Positions 1 through 5,240 are shown, numbered from the stretch's first letter. The stretch: 5,240 nt of DNA from Io17-Chloro-G2 sp034428715 (GCA_034428715.1 DAOUHE010000353.1:1-5240), one strand, 5' to 3'. The notes: generated by a model not told the origin, from the sequence alone. A program made the numbers and translations.

Positions 1-102
1 CACCACGTGCATATCCTGGAAATGAACGGCGACAGCTACCGCCTCAAGGGCAGCCGGCAGGACGCCGCTGCATCGTCTGCACCGGAGCAGGCTGGCGCGT
101 AG
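1..102 (+). CDS. istB: IstB-type ATP-binding transposition helper, C-terminal fragment
   Basis: The first frame is open from the window edge to a TAG at 100-102 and encodes 33 residues. It begins HHVHILEMNGDSYRLKGSRQ, which resembles the C-terminal tail of IstB proteins: a histidine pair, a short beta strand, then G-[ED]-SYRLK followed by basic residues. IstB is the AAA+ ATPase that works with the IstA DDE transposase of IS21 elements in target selection and strand transfer. The Walker A and B motifs would lie upstream, outside the window. The last 13 residues are alanine-rich and unconserved in appearance. The call rests on a short but characteristic tail and is reinforced by the IS21-like terminus just downstream. 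Confidence 0.75.
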   Translation, partial: HHVHILEMNGDSYRLKGSRQDAAASSAPEQAGA

Positions 103-178
103 CCCTCCCAAGGCCTTCTGCCCGCGGTCCCCGTAGCCATACCAACGCCCAAATCAGAGCCGTAAGCCATTATCTCGG

Positions 179-222
179 TGGTACGGTTTCTCTCCGCCAC
201 AGTGGTATGCTTTGCCGCCGCC
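179..222 (+). repeat. Pair of 20-base terminal repeats of the IS21-type element
   Basis: Two copies, at 179-198 and 203-222, start 24 bases apart. They share TGGTA at the 5' side, TTT in the middle and CCGCC at the 3' side, and match at about 15 of 20 positions. They lie immediately inside the inferred IS tip. In IS21-family elements such multiple terminal repeats are the binding sites of the IstA transposase. Confidence 0.65.
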
Positions 223-223
223 C

Positions 224-252
224 TTGACACTCCCAGCCGGAGACTTAAAGAC
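224..252 (+). promoter_or_regulatory. Outward-facing -35 hexamer in the IS right terminus
   Basis: The last six bases of the element, 224-229, are TTGACA, a perfect sigma-70 -35 box pointing out of the element toward the CMD-family gene. IS21 elements are known to carry a -35 in the right end that can make a hybrid promoter with an adjacent -10. Here the best downstream hexamer is TAAAGA at 246-251 (16-base spacing, only 3 of 6 matches). The -35 is seen directly, but an active hybrid promoter is doubtful. Confidence 0.3.
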
Positions 253-309
253 CGACGCTCCATAAACCACCGAACCCGCTCTTCCCTCAGCCACAGGGCC
301 TGGAAGTCC

Positions 310-367
310 GTAGGTAGTCTGCTACACCTACGTCAACATTGACAACTTTCGAGGCGCCGAGTACCTT
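310..367 (+). promoter_or_regulatory. Possible promoter with two operator-like dyads upstream of the CMD-family gene
   Basis: A perfect -35 hexamer TTGACA (339-344) is followed at 17 bases by TACCTT (362-367), a weak -10 with 3 of 6 matches. Two dyads sit at this site. GTAGGT/ACCTAC arms lie at 310-315 and 326-331, separated by 10 bases. GTCAA/TTGAC arms lie at 332-336 and 339-343 and overlap the -35. This would give a leader of roughly 75 bases. The dyads could be regulator sites but match no operator I recognise. The rest of the 230-449 gap shows nothing coding. Confidence 0.3.
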
Positions 368-449
368 TAGGATGGCCCGACAGGGTTCGAATCCGTGGAA
401 GTACGCTCTTTGAAACCGGGTTCACCAACCGAGCAACGAGGAGGCGATT

Positions 450-1007
450 ATGGCACGAGCGCCCGTCCCGACAAGAGAAATCGTCCCGGAGAAATACCGG
501 GCTCTATACGACGAGGTAGTCAGCGAGAGAGGTGGTCCGCCAACCACCGGACCTGGCACGGTGCATCTGAACAGTCCCGAAGTGGCGAAACGGGCCAGCC
601 ACTTGTCGGCATATCTACGCCAGGAGTCCGGCCTACCAGCCAAGATCCAGGAACTGGCGATGCTTACCACAGCTCGGGAACTGGACTGCCAGTATATCTG
701 GAACGCCCACGCCGCTGCGGGCCGCCGCGAGGGCCTGAGCGATGCCCTAGTCGACGCCATGCGCGACAAACGCGATCTGCCCAGCCTAGCGCCCGACGAA
801 TCCGCGGTGATCAACCTCGGCCGGGATTTTTACCGCACCCACCGCGTGAGCGACGCTACTTACCGAACGGCTGTGGAACAGTTCGGGGTCCATGGTCTCA
901 CCAACCTGACCAATCTGATGGGCTACTACGCCCTTCTGGCCTTCAACGCCAATACCTTTACAATAGATCTCCCGGCTGAGCGCGCCGAGCCGGTTCTTCC
1001 CATCTGA
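450..1007 (+). CDS. Carboxymuconolactone decarboxylase (CMD/AhpD-like) family protein
   Basis: The 185-residue protein is probably cytosolic and all-helical. Its central block, about residues 64-101, reads like the CMD domain: K-x-x-E68-L-A-M-L-x-x-A-R, then C80-Q-Y-I-W84-N-A-H87 and a following GLS helix. AhpD-type peroxidases need E-x11-CxxC-x3-H. Here E68, C80 and H87 are in register, but the second cysteine is Ile83, so disulfide peroxidase chemistry is unlikely. The CMD branch acts on lactones such as 4-carboxymuconolactone, but many members have unknown substrates. The start is supported by GAGGAGG at 438-444, five bases before the ATG. The gene stands alone, between an IS end and an intrinsic terminator. 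The family is fairly certain, the reaction is not. No signal peptide or membrane segment is seen. Confidence 0.85.
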   Translation: MARAPVPTREIVPEKYRALYDEVVSERGGPPTTGPGTVHLNSPEVAKRASHLSAYLRQESGLPAKIQELAMLTTARELDCQYIWNAHAAAGRREGLSDALVDAMRDKRDLPSLAPDESAVINLGRDFYRTHRVSDATYRTAVEQFGVHGLTNLTNLMGYYALLAFNANTFTIDLPAERAEPVLPI

Positions 1008-1083
1008 GCGCCCCAGTGGCAACTTTATCTGGTTAGCCCGTCTACCCGCGAGGAGCCAAAACTCCAGCCTCCAATCAGTCATG

Positions 1084-1109
1084 CTTTCGGCCAACTCCGA
1101 GGGTTTTTT
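1084..1109 (+). terminator. Intrinsic terminator after the CMD-family gene
   Basis: A seven-pair stem (CTTTCGG at 1084-1090 with CCGAGGG at 1097-1103, including two G-U pairs) closes a six-base loop and is followed directly by six T (1104-1109). It lies 76 bases beyond the stop codon in the correct orientation. The stem is short, but the T run is clean. This separates the CMD-family gene transcriptionally from the lactonase gene. Confidence 0.55.
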
Positions 1110-1170
1110 CGACGTGTTAGTACCTTCCATGCTTGGTACGGATTTTCCGGACGGGCTACCGAAAGAGGAA

Positions 1171-1245
1171 TGAGTCCGTTAAAGGGCGCGGATCTGCGAG
1201 GAATACTCATAACGGAGAATCTGATCTGCGCTCGTTTCGGACACA
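1171..1245 (+). other. Long imperfect hairpin in the intergenic region, unidentified (possible structured RNA)
   Basis: The left arm (1171-1194) and right arm (1223-1245) are imperfect reverse complements. The pairs are 1171-1172/1244-1245, GTCCG 1174-1178/1238-1242, AAA 1181-1183/1235-1237, GG 1184-1185/1232-1233, and GCGCGGATC 1186-1194/GATCTGCGC 1223-1231. This gives about 21 pairs, with one A-A mismatch, a two-base bulge on the left, a one-base bulge on the right and a 28-base loop. Both non-Watson-Crick pairs are G-U when the plus strand is read as RNA, which favours a plus-strand transcript. No T run follows, so it is not an ordinary terminator. GATCTGCG also occurs as a direct repeat (1191-1198, 1223-1230). 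It could be a small RNA, a leader structure, a REP-type repeat or a small-element remnant. I recognise no known family. Confidence 0.45.
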
Positions 1246-1279
1246 GAGCTGGGAGGCCAGTGTGACCGCCCGTTGGACT

Positions 1280-1340
1280 TTGACTACTCCGACTGGCTGA
1301 TTAGTATTTCAGCGACCACGGTGACCGGCGGCACTATAAT
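1280..1340 (+). promoter_or_regulatory. Possible promoters for the lactonase-SDR operon
   Basis: Two overlapping candidates are visible. One is TTGACT (1280-1285) with TAGTAT (1302-1307) at 16-base spacing. The other is a perfect -10 hexamer TATAAT (1335-1340) with only GCGACC (1312-1317) at the -35 position. Either leaves a leader of roughly 145-180 bases before the lactonase start. No further gene or recognisable element is seen between 1341 and the ribosome binding site at 1482. Confidence 0.35.
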
Positions 1341-1492
1341 CTTGTGACCTTCCAGATTCTCCTGCCAGACTAATAGCGACACCCATATCAGGCCAGGCTC
1401 AAGGCAGGAGGCCGTAGGATCGGCTTTACTCATGAAATAGACCACAGCACCGGCTCCATCCAGTTTAGGGTAACCCAACGGAAGGAGGAACG

Positions 1493-2515
1493 ATGCCTTA
1501 CTACATGTACGTTGCCCTGCAAGAGGATGACAAGATTTCGGTTTTTACCATCGACCCCCAAACCGGAAAGCTAACACCTCAGGTTGAGGTATCCGTACCC
1601 GGCGGGCCGTTCACGCTGGCAATCAGCCCGGACCGGAAGTTCCTTTACGCTGGAACCCGCGAAACTCCACAGTTATTGAGCTTCCAGATCAACCAGGCCA
1701 ACGGAGGGCTCACGCAGAACGGCACGGTATCGCTGGAGGCCAATCCCACCTACGTATCCACGGACCGCAAAGGCAAATTTGTGCTGTCGGCATATTACCA
1801 AGGCGCACATGCGGCGGTGCATCCAATTGGGGGTGATGGATCGGTGGGAGGCCCACCCATCGAATGGCTGGCCACGGCGACAGGGGCCCACGCAATGCAG
1901 ACCGACCCGACCAATAGCTACGCATTTGTGCCTCACATCGCCGGCAACGGACCCAACGCCATCTTTCAATTCAGGTTCGACGAAAACACCGGGCGTCTTA
2001 CCCCAAACTCGCCTGCTAGGGTGGAGCCTGAAGAATTTTTGGGACCGCGCCACTTTTGCTTTCACCCCTCCTTGGACATCCTCTACTTTTCCAACGAGCA
2101 GGACTGTAGCGTATCCGGCTATCGTCTGGACACTGCCACGGGAACGCTGTCGTTATTTCAAACCATAACCACCTTGCCGGAAGGTTACTCCGAGAGGAAC
2201 ACCTGCTCCCAGATTCAGGTATCCGCGTCGGGAAGATTCCTGTACGCTCCCAACCGGGGTCACAACAGCATCGCTTGCTTTTCGGTAGACACATCCACAG
2301 GACAGTTAACCGCCACTGGCAGGGTTGCCTCCGAGCCGATACCCAACGCCTTAAGCCTGGGCCCCCAGGACAAGTTTCTCTTCTCCGCCGGCCAGGAATC
2401 GGGCCGCATGGCCTCCTTCAGTGTCAACCCAGATTCAGGAGAGTTGACCCAGCTGGAAACTTATCCATTGGGAAACAGACCGGCTTGGGTGTCGATTACA
2501 CAGTTGCCTGGATGA
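1493..2515 (+). CDS. Lactonase family beta-propeller protein (6-phosphogluconolactonase/carboxymuconate cyclase type)
   Basis: The 340-residue protein has the length and repeat pattern of the Lactonase family, the group labelled 3-carboxymuconate cyclase in older schemes. Blade-like units recur through the chain. Each runs roughly P-x-x-[LV]-x-x-x-P-x-x-x-F-[LV]-[YF] and ends in a T-G-x-L-[TS] turn, with turns near residues 24-28, 71-74, 166-170, 216-220, 269-273 and 315-319. Seven blades are expected for the family. Conserved G-A-H133 and G184-P-R-H187 segments match the family's active-site region. Members hydrolyse 6-phosphogluconolactone or other lactones, or lactonise muconates, so the substrate is open. 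No signal peptide is seen, so it is probably cytosolic. AAGGAGG at 1482-1488 lies four bases before the ATG. The SDR gene 78 bases downstream, with no terminator seen between them, suggests one transcript. Confidence 0.87.
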   Translation: MPYYMYVALQEDDKISVFTIDPQTGKLTPQVEVSVPGGPFTLAISPDRKFLYAGTRETPQLLSFQINQANGGLTQNGTVSLEANPTYVSTDRKGKFVLSAYYQGAHAAVHPIGGDGSVGGPPIEWLATATGAHAMQTDPTNSYAFVPHIAGNGPNAIFQFRFDENTGRLTPNSPARVEPEEFLGPRHFCFHPSLDILYFSNEQDCSVSGYRLDTATGTLSLFQTITTLPEGYSERNTCSQIQVSASGRFLYAPNRGHNSIACFSVDTSTGQLTATGRVASEPIPNALSLGPQDKFLFSAGQESGRMASFSVNPDSGELTQLETYPLGNRPAWVSITQLPG

Positions 2516-2593
2516 CTAGAACCGTGTCCAGTTGGAAACGATTCAGCCTCATACTTCTATGAAAATCTTGGGTTCTGATGCCGGGAGGAAGAG

Positions 2594-3367
2594 ATGGGAA
2601 GATTAGATGGGAAAGTAGCGCTGATCAGTGGCGGCGCCCGAGGACAGGGCGCGGCTGAAGCCAAACTATTCGCCCAAGAAGGGGCCAAGGTGGTCCTTGG
2701 CGATGTGCTCGACGAGGCTGGCATGAAGGTGGAGGCGGAGATTCGAGAGCTGGGGGGAGAAGCGACCTACGTGCATTTGGATGTGACCCGGGAGGAGGAC
2801 TGGGTTTCGGCCGTGCAAGCTGCGGTTGACCGGCACGGTAAGCTAGACGTCCTGGTGAACAATGCGGGCATCAGTGGGACAGGCGCCGGTGGCGTCCAGA
2901 CCAGTATCGAAGACGCTCCCGAGGAGGCATGGGACCAAGTGCTGGATGTGAATGCCAAGGGGGTGTTTTTGGGCACCAAGCATGCCATCCCGGAGTTGCG
3001 CAAGGCCGGTGGTGGGTCGATCATCAACATCTCCTCCATCGCCGGAATGATCGGTCTCGGGCGCGGCGCCGGGGCCTACGCGGCCTCCAAAGGAGCAGTG
3101 CGCCTTCTCACCAAGTCAACGGCCGTCCAGTACGCCACGGAAGGCATCAGGTGCAACTCGGTGCATCCCGGGTTTATCGACACTCCAATGACGGAACGGT
3201 CCCTATCAGATCCCGAAAACAGGGAAGACAGGATTAATCGGACTCCTTTAGGTAGAATCGGAACTACCGATGACATCGCCTACGGCGTGCTTTTCCTGGC
3301 ATCTAACGAATCGTCCTTCGTCACGGGTAGCGAGTTGGTCATAGACGGCGGCTATACCGCCCAGTAG
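2594..3367 (+). CDS. Short-chain dehydrogenase/reductase, classical NAD type
   Basis: The 257-residue protein is a full-length classical SDR with a Rossmann fold. It has S12-G-G-A-R-G-Q-G19 as the cofactor loop (usually TGxxxGxG, here with Ser first), D37 after strand two, which favours NAD(H) over NADP(H), D63 of the adenine pocket, N89-N-A-G92, N120, and catalytic S148, Y162 and K166. The H191-P-G-F-I-D-T-P-M199 loop and the C-terminal D-G-G-Y end are typical. The Ser-to-Tyr distance is 14 residues rather than the usual 13, because of the glycine-rich segment 154-160. It resembles glucose-1-dehydrogenase, hydroxysteroid and cyclic-alcohol dehydrogenase members, but substrate cannot be assigned. 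GGAGG at 2584-2588 sits five bases before the ATG. It is probably co-transcribed with the upstream lactonase gene, whose product could act on an adjacent lactone step. Confidence 0.9.
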   Translation: MGRLDGKVALISGGARGQGAAEAKLFAQEGAKVVLGDVLDEAGMKVEAEIRELGGEATYVHLDVTREEDWVSAVQAAVDRHGKLDVLVNNAGISGTGAGGVQTSIEDAPEEAWDQVLDVNAKGVFLGTKHAIPELRKAGGGSIINISSIAGMIGLGRGAGAYAASKGAVRLLTKSTAVQYATEGIRCNSVHPGFIDTPMTERSLSDPENREDRINRTPLGRIGTTDDIAYGVLFLASNESSFVTGSELVIDGGYTAQ

Positions 3368-3443
3368 TCCTTGGAAGGCCCGGAATTCGACGAGTAACTG
3401 GTACCTCTAAGGATATGGCTGCACAATCAAGGCCAAACAAGTC

Positions 3444-4088
3444 CTACTGCAAGGCTGGGTAGGGTTCTCCCCAGCGGTCTTGGTAGACGACGTCGGCTAG
3501 GTGCCCGCGCCCTACAGGGCCGAAATTGCCCAGCGGGTAGCCAATGGGGAGGATGGCGTAGGAATGGACGCCCGGAGGCAGACCGAGTATGGCCTCGACC
3601 TCTTTCTCGTAATTCAGGTGGCGGGTCGTCAACGTTGCGCCAAGCCCAAGGGCACGAGCCGCCAACAACATGTTCTGTACCGCGGGATAAATCGAGGCAC
3701 CGGACGAGCGGGATGGTCTGCCCTCACCTACCTCCAGGCACGCCACAATCCAGACCGGCGCTTCGTGGTAATGCTCGGTCAGATATTGCACCGCGTTATG
3801 CTGACGCCGGTAGCGGCCGGGACTGGAGCCCGGCGGCGGCTCGCTGGTGCTGTAGCGCGGACCCACCACTTCGTCGTACGCCTTCTGGTAGTACTCTTGC
3901 ACCTGTTTCTTGATCGACCGGTCTTTGAGCACCAGGAATCGCCATCGCTGGGTGTTGCCTCCGCTGGCCGCGGACACCGCAGCCTCCAGAATCTTCCGGA
4001 TCAGCTGGTCCGGAACCGGGTCGGGCTTCAGCCTGCGCATGGCTCGGGTTGTGTGGATGATCTTAAATAGGTCGGTTCCTCCAGTCAT
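3444..4088 (-). CDS. Nitroreductase family FMN-dependent oxidoreductase
   Basis: The 214-residue protein has the layout of nitroreductase-family flavoproteins, which are usually dimeric, bind FMN and use NAD(P)H. The N-terminal T-T-R15-A-M-R18-R-L corresponds to the phosphate-binding RRSxR region. S42-G-G-N45-T-Q-R-W-R-F51 is the SxxNxQPWxF flavin motif with Arg48 in place of the usual Pro. The helix I133-Y-P-A-V-Q-N and the following A-R-A-L-G-L-G150 are hallmark core segments, and L180-P-I-G-Y-P185 with a downstream G-R-G motif closes the domain. Family members reduce nitro groups, quinones, enones or dehalogenate, so the name does not fix the substrate. GAGGAGG (4100-4094 on this strand) lies five bases before the ATG. 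It is the second gene of a minus-strand pair, 28 bases after the SDR stop, and converges on the plus-strand SDR with 76 bases between stops and no clear terminator. Confidence 0.88.
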   Translation of the reverse strand: MTGGTDLFKIIHTTRAMRRLKPDPVPDQLIRKILEAAVSAASGGNTQRWRFLVLKDRSIKKQVQEYYQKAYDEVVGPRYSTSEPPPGSSPGRYRRQHNAVQYLTEHYHEAPVWIVACLEVGEGRPSRSSGASIYPAVQNMLLAARALGLGATLTTRHLNYEKEVEAILGLPPGVHSYAILPIGYPLGNFGPVGRGHLADVVYQDRWGEPYPALQ

Positions 4089-4116
4089 CCTTTCCTCCTC
4101 ATTAGGTGAACTCTTT

Positions 4117-4920
4117 TTAATTCATGCGAGAGCCGCCATCGACGTTGATGGCCTGCCCAGTTATGTTTCTTGAATAGTCGGAAGCCAGGAATGCTGCCAA
4201 GTTGCCAATGTCTTCCGGTGTCTGTTCCCGCTTGAGCGGAATTGTTGCCTCGACCGCACGATCGAACAACAATCTGGGCGACAGGTCATCCGGGTTTTCG
4301 GTCGGCGAGATGCTGCGGCGAAAGGCGATCCGCTCCCACATCGGAGTCCATAGGAGTCCCGGACAGATGGCGTTGACGTTAATGCCGTACGATGCCAGTT
4401 CCAACGCCGCCGCCTGGGTAAAACTGATCACTCCGGCCTTGGACACATTATAGGGTGGATTGCCGGCACCGCCCTGCCTCCCTGCTATAGAAGCAATGTT
4501 GACTATTTTCCCGTAAAGACGCTCCTTCATGCCACGCTTCACAGCACCGGTCACCCTGACTATCCCTTTTACATTGACTTCATAAAGCATATCCCAGTCG
4601 TCTTCATTGGCTTCGTCACGCTCCTCGAATCCAGGGGCGGCGTAGATTCCTGCGTTGTTGACAAGGATGTCAATTCGTCCAAACCGGTCCAATACCTCTT
4701 CAACCAAATGGTCTATCGAATCCTGCTTGGTTACGTCGGCAAGGCTTGCCATGGAGTCTCGACCGGTTTCCGCAACCTCGTGAGAAACACTCTTAGCATC
4801 CTCCAGATTGATGTCGGCGACAACCACGCCTGCTCCGTGCCGTGCCAATGCCAGAGCGACACCTCGACCGATTCCCCGGCCTCCGCCAGTCACCACCGCG
4901 ATCTTGTCTGTAACGTCCAT
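4117..4920 (-). CDS. Short-chain dehydrogenase/reductase, classical NAD type
   Basis: The 267-residue protein is a complete classical SDR: T11-G-G-G-R-G-I-G18 cofactor loop, D36 suggesting NAD(H) preference, A61-D62-V, N88-N-A-G91, N116, and the catalytic S144, Y157 and K161 with normal 13-residue spacing. The loop C186-P-G-L-L-W-T-P-M194 and the C-terminal N-V-D-G-G-S end fit the family. A longer substrate-lid segment runs from about residue 197 to 225, with a Pro-rich stretch. The start is well fixed: an in-frame TAA lies directly before the ATG and the next Met is at residue 57. The ribosome site is modest (GGGAAG, eight bases upstream). It shows only family-level resemblance to the plus-strand SDR, so the two are not a recent duplication. 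It is the first gene of the pair with the nitroreductase, served by the extended -10 promoter upstream. Substrate unknown, probably an alcohol or ketone. Confidence 0.9.
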   Translation of the reverse strand: MDVTDKIAVVTGGGRGIGRGVALALARHGAGVVVADINLEDAKSVSHEVAETGRDSMASLADVTKQDSIDHLVEEVLDRFGRIDILVNNAGIYAAPGFEERDEANEDDWDMLYEVNVKGIVRVTGAVKRGMKERLYGKIVNIASIAGRQGGAGNPPYNVSKAGVISFTQAAALELASYGINVNAICPGLLWTPMWERIAFRRSISPTENPDDLSPRLLFDRAVEATIPLKREQTPEDIGNLAAFLASDYSRNITGQAINVDGGSRMN

Positions 4921-4968
4921 TTAAACTTCTTCCCGATTCTGAAAATTAGGTTCACCGTGGGCCCTCGG

Positions 4969-4996
4969 ATTATACCAGTGGCCGGGAATCTAGGAA
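4969..4996 (-). promoter_or_regulatory. Extended -10 promoter for the SDR-nitroreductase operon
   Basis: On the minus strand TGG (4977-4975) directly precedes TATAAT (4974-4969), a consensus extended -10 element. The -35 region is poor (TTCCTA at 4996-4991, 16-base spacing), as is common for extended -10 promoters. Transcription would begin near 4962 and give a leader of about 40 bases ahead of the SDR start at 4920. Confidence 0.55.
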
Positions 4997-5010
4997 CCAA
5001 AGTTCCGGCC
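4980..5010. promoter_or_regulatory. Nested dyads overlapping the -35 region, possible operator
   Basis: GGAAC (4993-4997) and GTTCC (5002-5006) are perfect inverted arms around CAAA. An outer pair, GGCCGG (4980-4985) and CCGGCC (5005-5010), partly overlaps the inner right arm, so the two cannot both form a stem. The site covers the -35 zone of the leftward promoter, a usual place for a repressor or activator site. The regulator is not identifiable. Confidence 0.3.
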
Positions 5011-5031
5011 GGGGCGGGCGCTTGGCCGTAT

Positions 5032-5060
5032 TTGACGTCCTCGGGATTCGTGATTATAGT
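5032..5060 (+). promoter_or_regulatory. Rightward sigma-70-type promoter
   Basis: TTGACG (5032-5037) and TATAGT (5055-5060) each match the consensus at five of six positions and are separated by exactly 17 bases. Transcription would start near 5067 and run out of the window. It faces away from the leftward promoter at 4969-4977, making this a divergent control region. No coding region with a ribosome site is seen between 5067 and 5240, so its target probably begins beyond the window or is an untranslated RNA. Confidence 0.5.
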
Positions 5061-5240
5061 TCGAGGCACACCAGCGGGTCGTATGTTCCGGGAATCAGCT
5101 TGACCTGGGAAATCACCGGGTAATTTCGCAGGTATGGAAAGGCATTGATTAAACTCATACGAAGCGTTGGTGACAGTAACCGCTATGAAGAGGCCACGCC
5201 GCCGGCCGGGGAGTTCGCTTCCGTCAGCGCTGGGGGGAAC

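Larger units (their letters stand above)
1..229 (+). mobile_element. Right end of an IS21-family insertion sequence (left part outside the window)
   Basis: This is the distal part of an IS21-type element, cut by the window edge. It contains the C-terminal end of the istB helper ATPase gene, about 127 bases of non-coding tail, two related 20-base repeats near the tip, and a terminus reading CCTTGACA whose last base I place at 229. Read inward from that tip, the other strand begins TGTCAAGGGCGG, the TG...CA type of end expected for IS21 elements. These internal repeats near the ends are typical of the family as transposase binding sites. The exact boundary is inferred, because neither the opposite inverted repeat nor the target duplication is visible. 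Intactness and mobility cannot be judged from this fragment. Confidence 0.78.

Noticed and set aside
36..263. Minus-strand 75-codon frame across the IS end.
   Set aside because: It runs antisense through istB and the IS terminal repeats, is low-complexity in appearance, and crosses the element boundary.
372..405. tRNA T-arm-like sequence, GGTTCGAATCC with partly complementary flanks.
   Set aside because: One stem position mismatches, and no matching acceptor stem, D-arm or anticodon arm can be drawn around it. It is probably chance, or at most a tRNA fragment.
395..979. Plus-strand 194-codon frame overlapping the CMD-family gene in another frame.
   Set aside because: It is rich in Arg, Pro, Ser and Gly with no domain, as expected of an out-of-frame shadow. 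The overlapping frame has a strong ribosome site and a clear CMD domain.
972..993. Inverted repeat CCGGCT/AGCCGG at the 3' end of the CMD-family gene as a terminator.
   Set aside because: It lies before the stop codon, has a ten-base loop and no T run. The hairpin at 1084-1109 is the better terminator.
1284..1478. Minus-strand 64-codon frame in the large intergenic gap.
   Set aside because: There is no ribosome site upstream of its ATG, which abuts the lactonase gene's own Shine-Dalgarno on the other strand. The product is not recognisable and the frame overlaps possible plus-strand promoters.
3368..3443. Search for a bidirectional terminator between the convergent operons.
   Set aside because: Only very short dyads such as CCTT/AAGG are present and there is no T or A run beside a stem, so no terminator is claimed.
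4890..5240. Stop-free minus-strand frame running from the right window edge to a TGA at 4890-4892, about 116 codons, which could be the 3' end of a gene.
   Set aside because: Its translation shows no recognisable domain, it would overlap the well-supported SDR start, and it covers consensus-like promoters in both directions. Sequence beyond 5240 would decide: a continuing conserved protein would revive it.
5185..5240. Plus-strand ATG with an open frame to the window edge, downstream of the rightward promoter.
   Set aside because: No ribosome binding site precedes it and only 18 codons are visible, arginine- and proline-rich and without recognisable similarity.

Overview
The window is a moderately GC-rich bacterial segment. 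It carries the right end of an IS21-family insertion sequence followed by five complete chromosomal genes for small-molecule metabolism. The gene types (a carboxymuconolactone-decarboxylase-like protein, a beta-propeller lactonase, two NAD-type short-chain dehydrogenases and an FMN nitroreductase) recur in catabolically versatile environmental bacteria such as SAR202/Dehalococcoidia-type Chloroflexota and soil Actinobacteria. That taxonomic guess rests on protein flavour only and is weak. No rRNA, convincing tRNA, CRISPR array or phage gene is visible.

Layout. Positions 1-229 are the IS21-type element: the last 33 codons of istB, then a non-coding tail with two related 20-base repeats and a terminus ending TTGACA. 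Positions 230-449 are non-coding and hold a possible promoter with two small dyads. The CMD-family gene (450-1007) follows and is closed by a plausible intrinsic terminator (1084-1109). The 485-base gap before the next gene also holds a long imperfect hairpin (1171-1245) that no gene explains, plus possible promoters. The lactonase (1493-2515) and the first SDR (2594-3367) are co-oriented, 78 bases apart, and probably form an operon. On the minus strand, a second SDR (4117-4920) and a nitroreductase (3444-4088) are 28 bases apart and probably form an operon convergent with the first. The right-hand 320 bases appear to be a divergent promoter region: a leftward extended -10 promoter for the minus operon, and a rightward promoter whose target lies outside the window.

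How the genes may fit together. Decarboxylase-like, lactonase/muconate-cyclase-like, dehydrogenase and flavin oxidoreductase families are the kinds of enzyme used to open and oxidise cyclic or aromatic substrates. A shared catabolic role is plausible, but it is inferred from families and adjacency. Substrates cannot be read from the sequence. No clearly new multi-gene system is evident. The most unexplained element is the structured 1171-1245 region.
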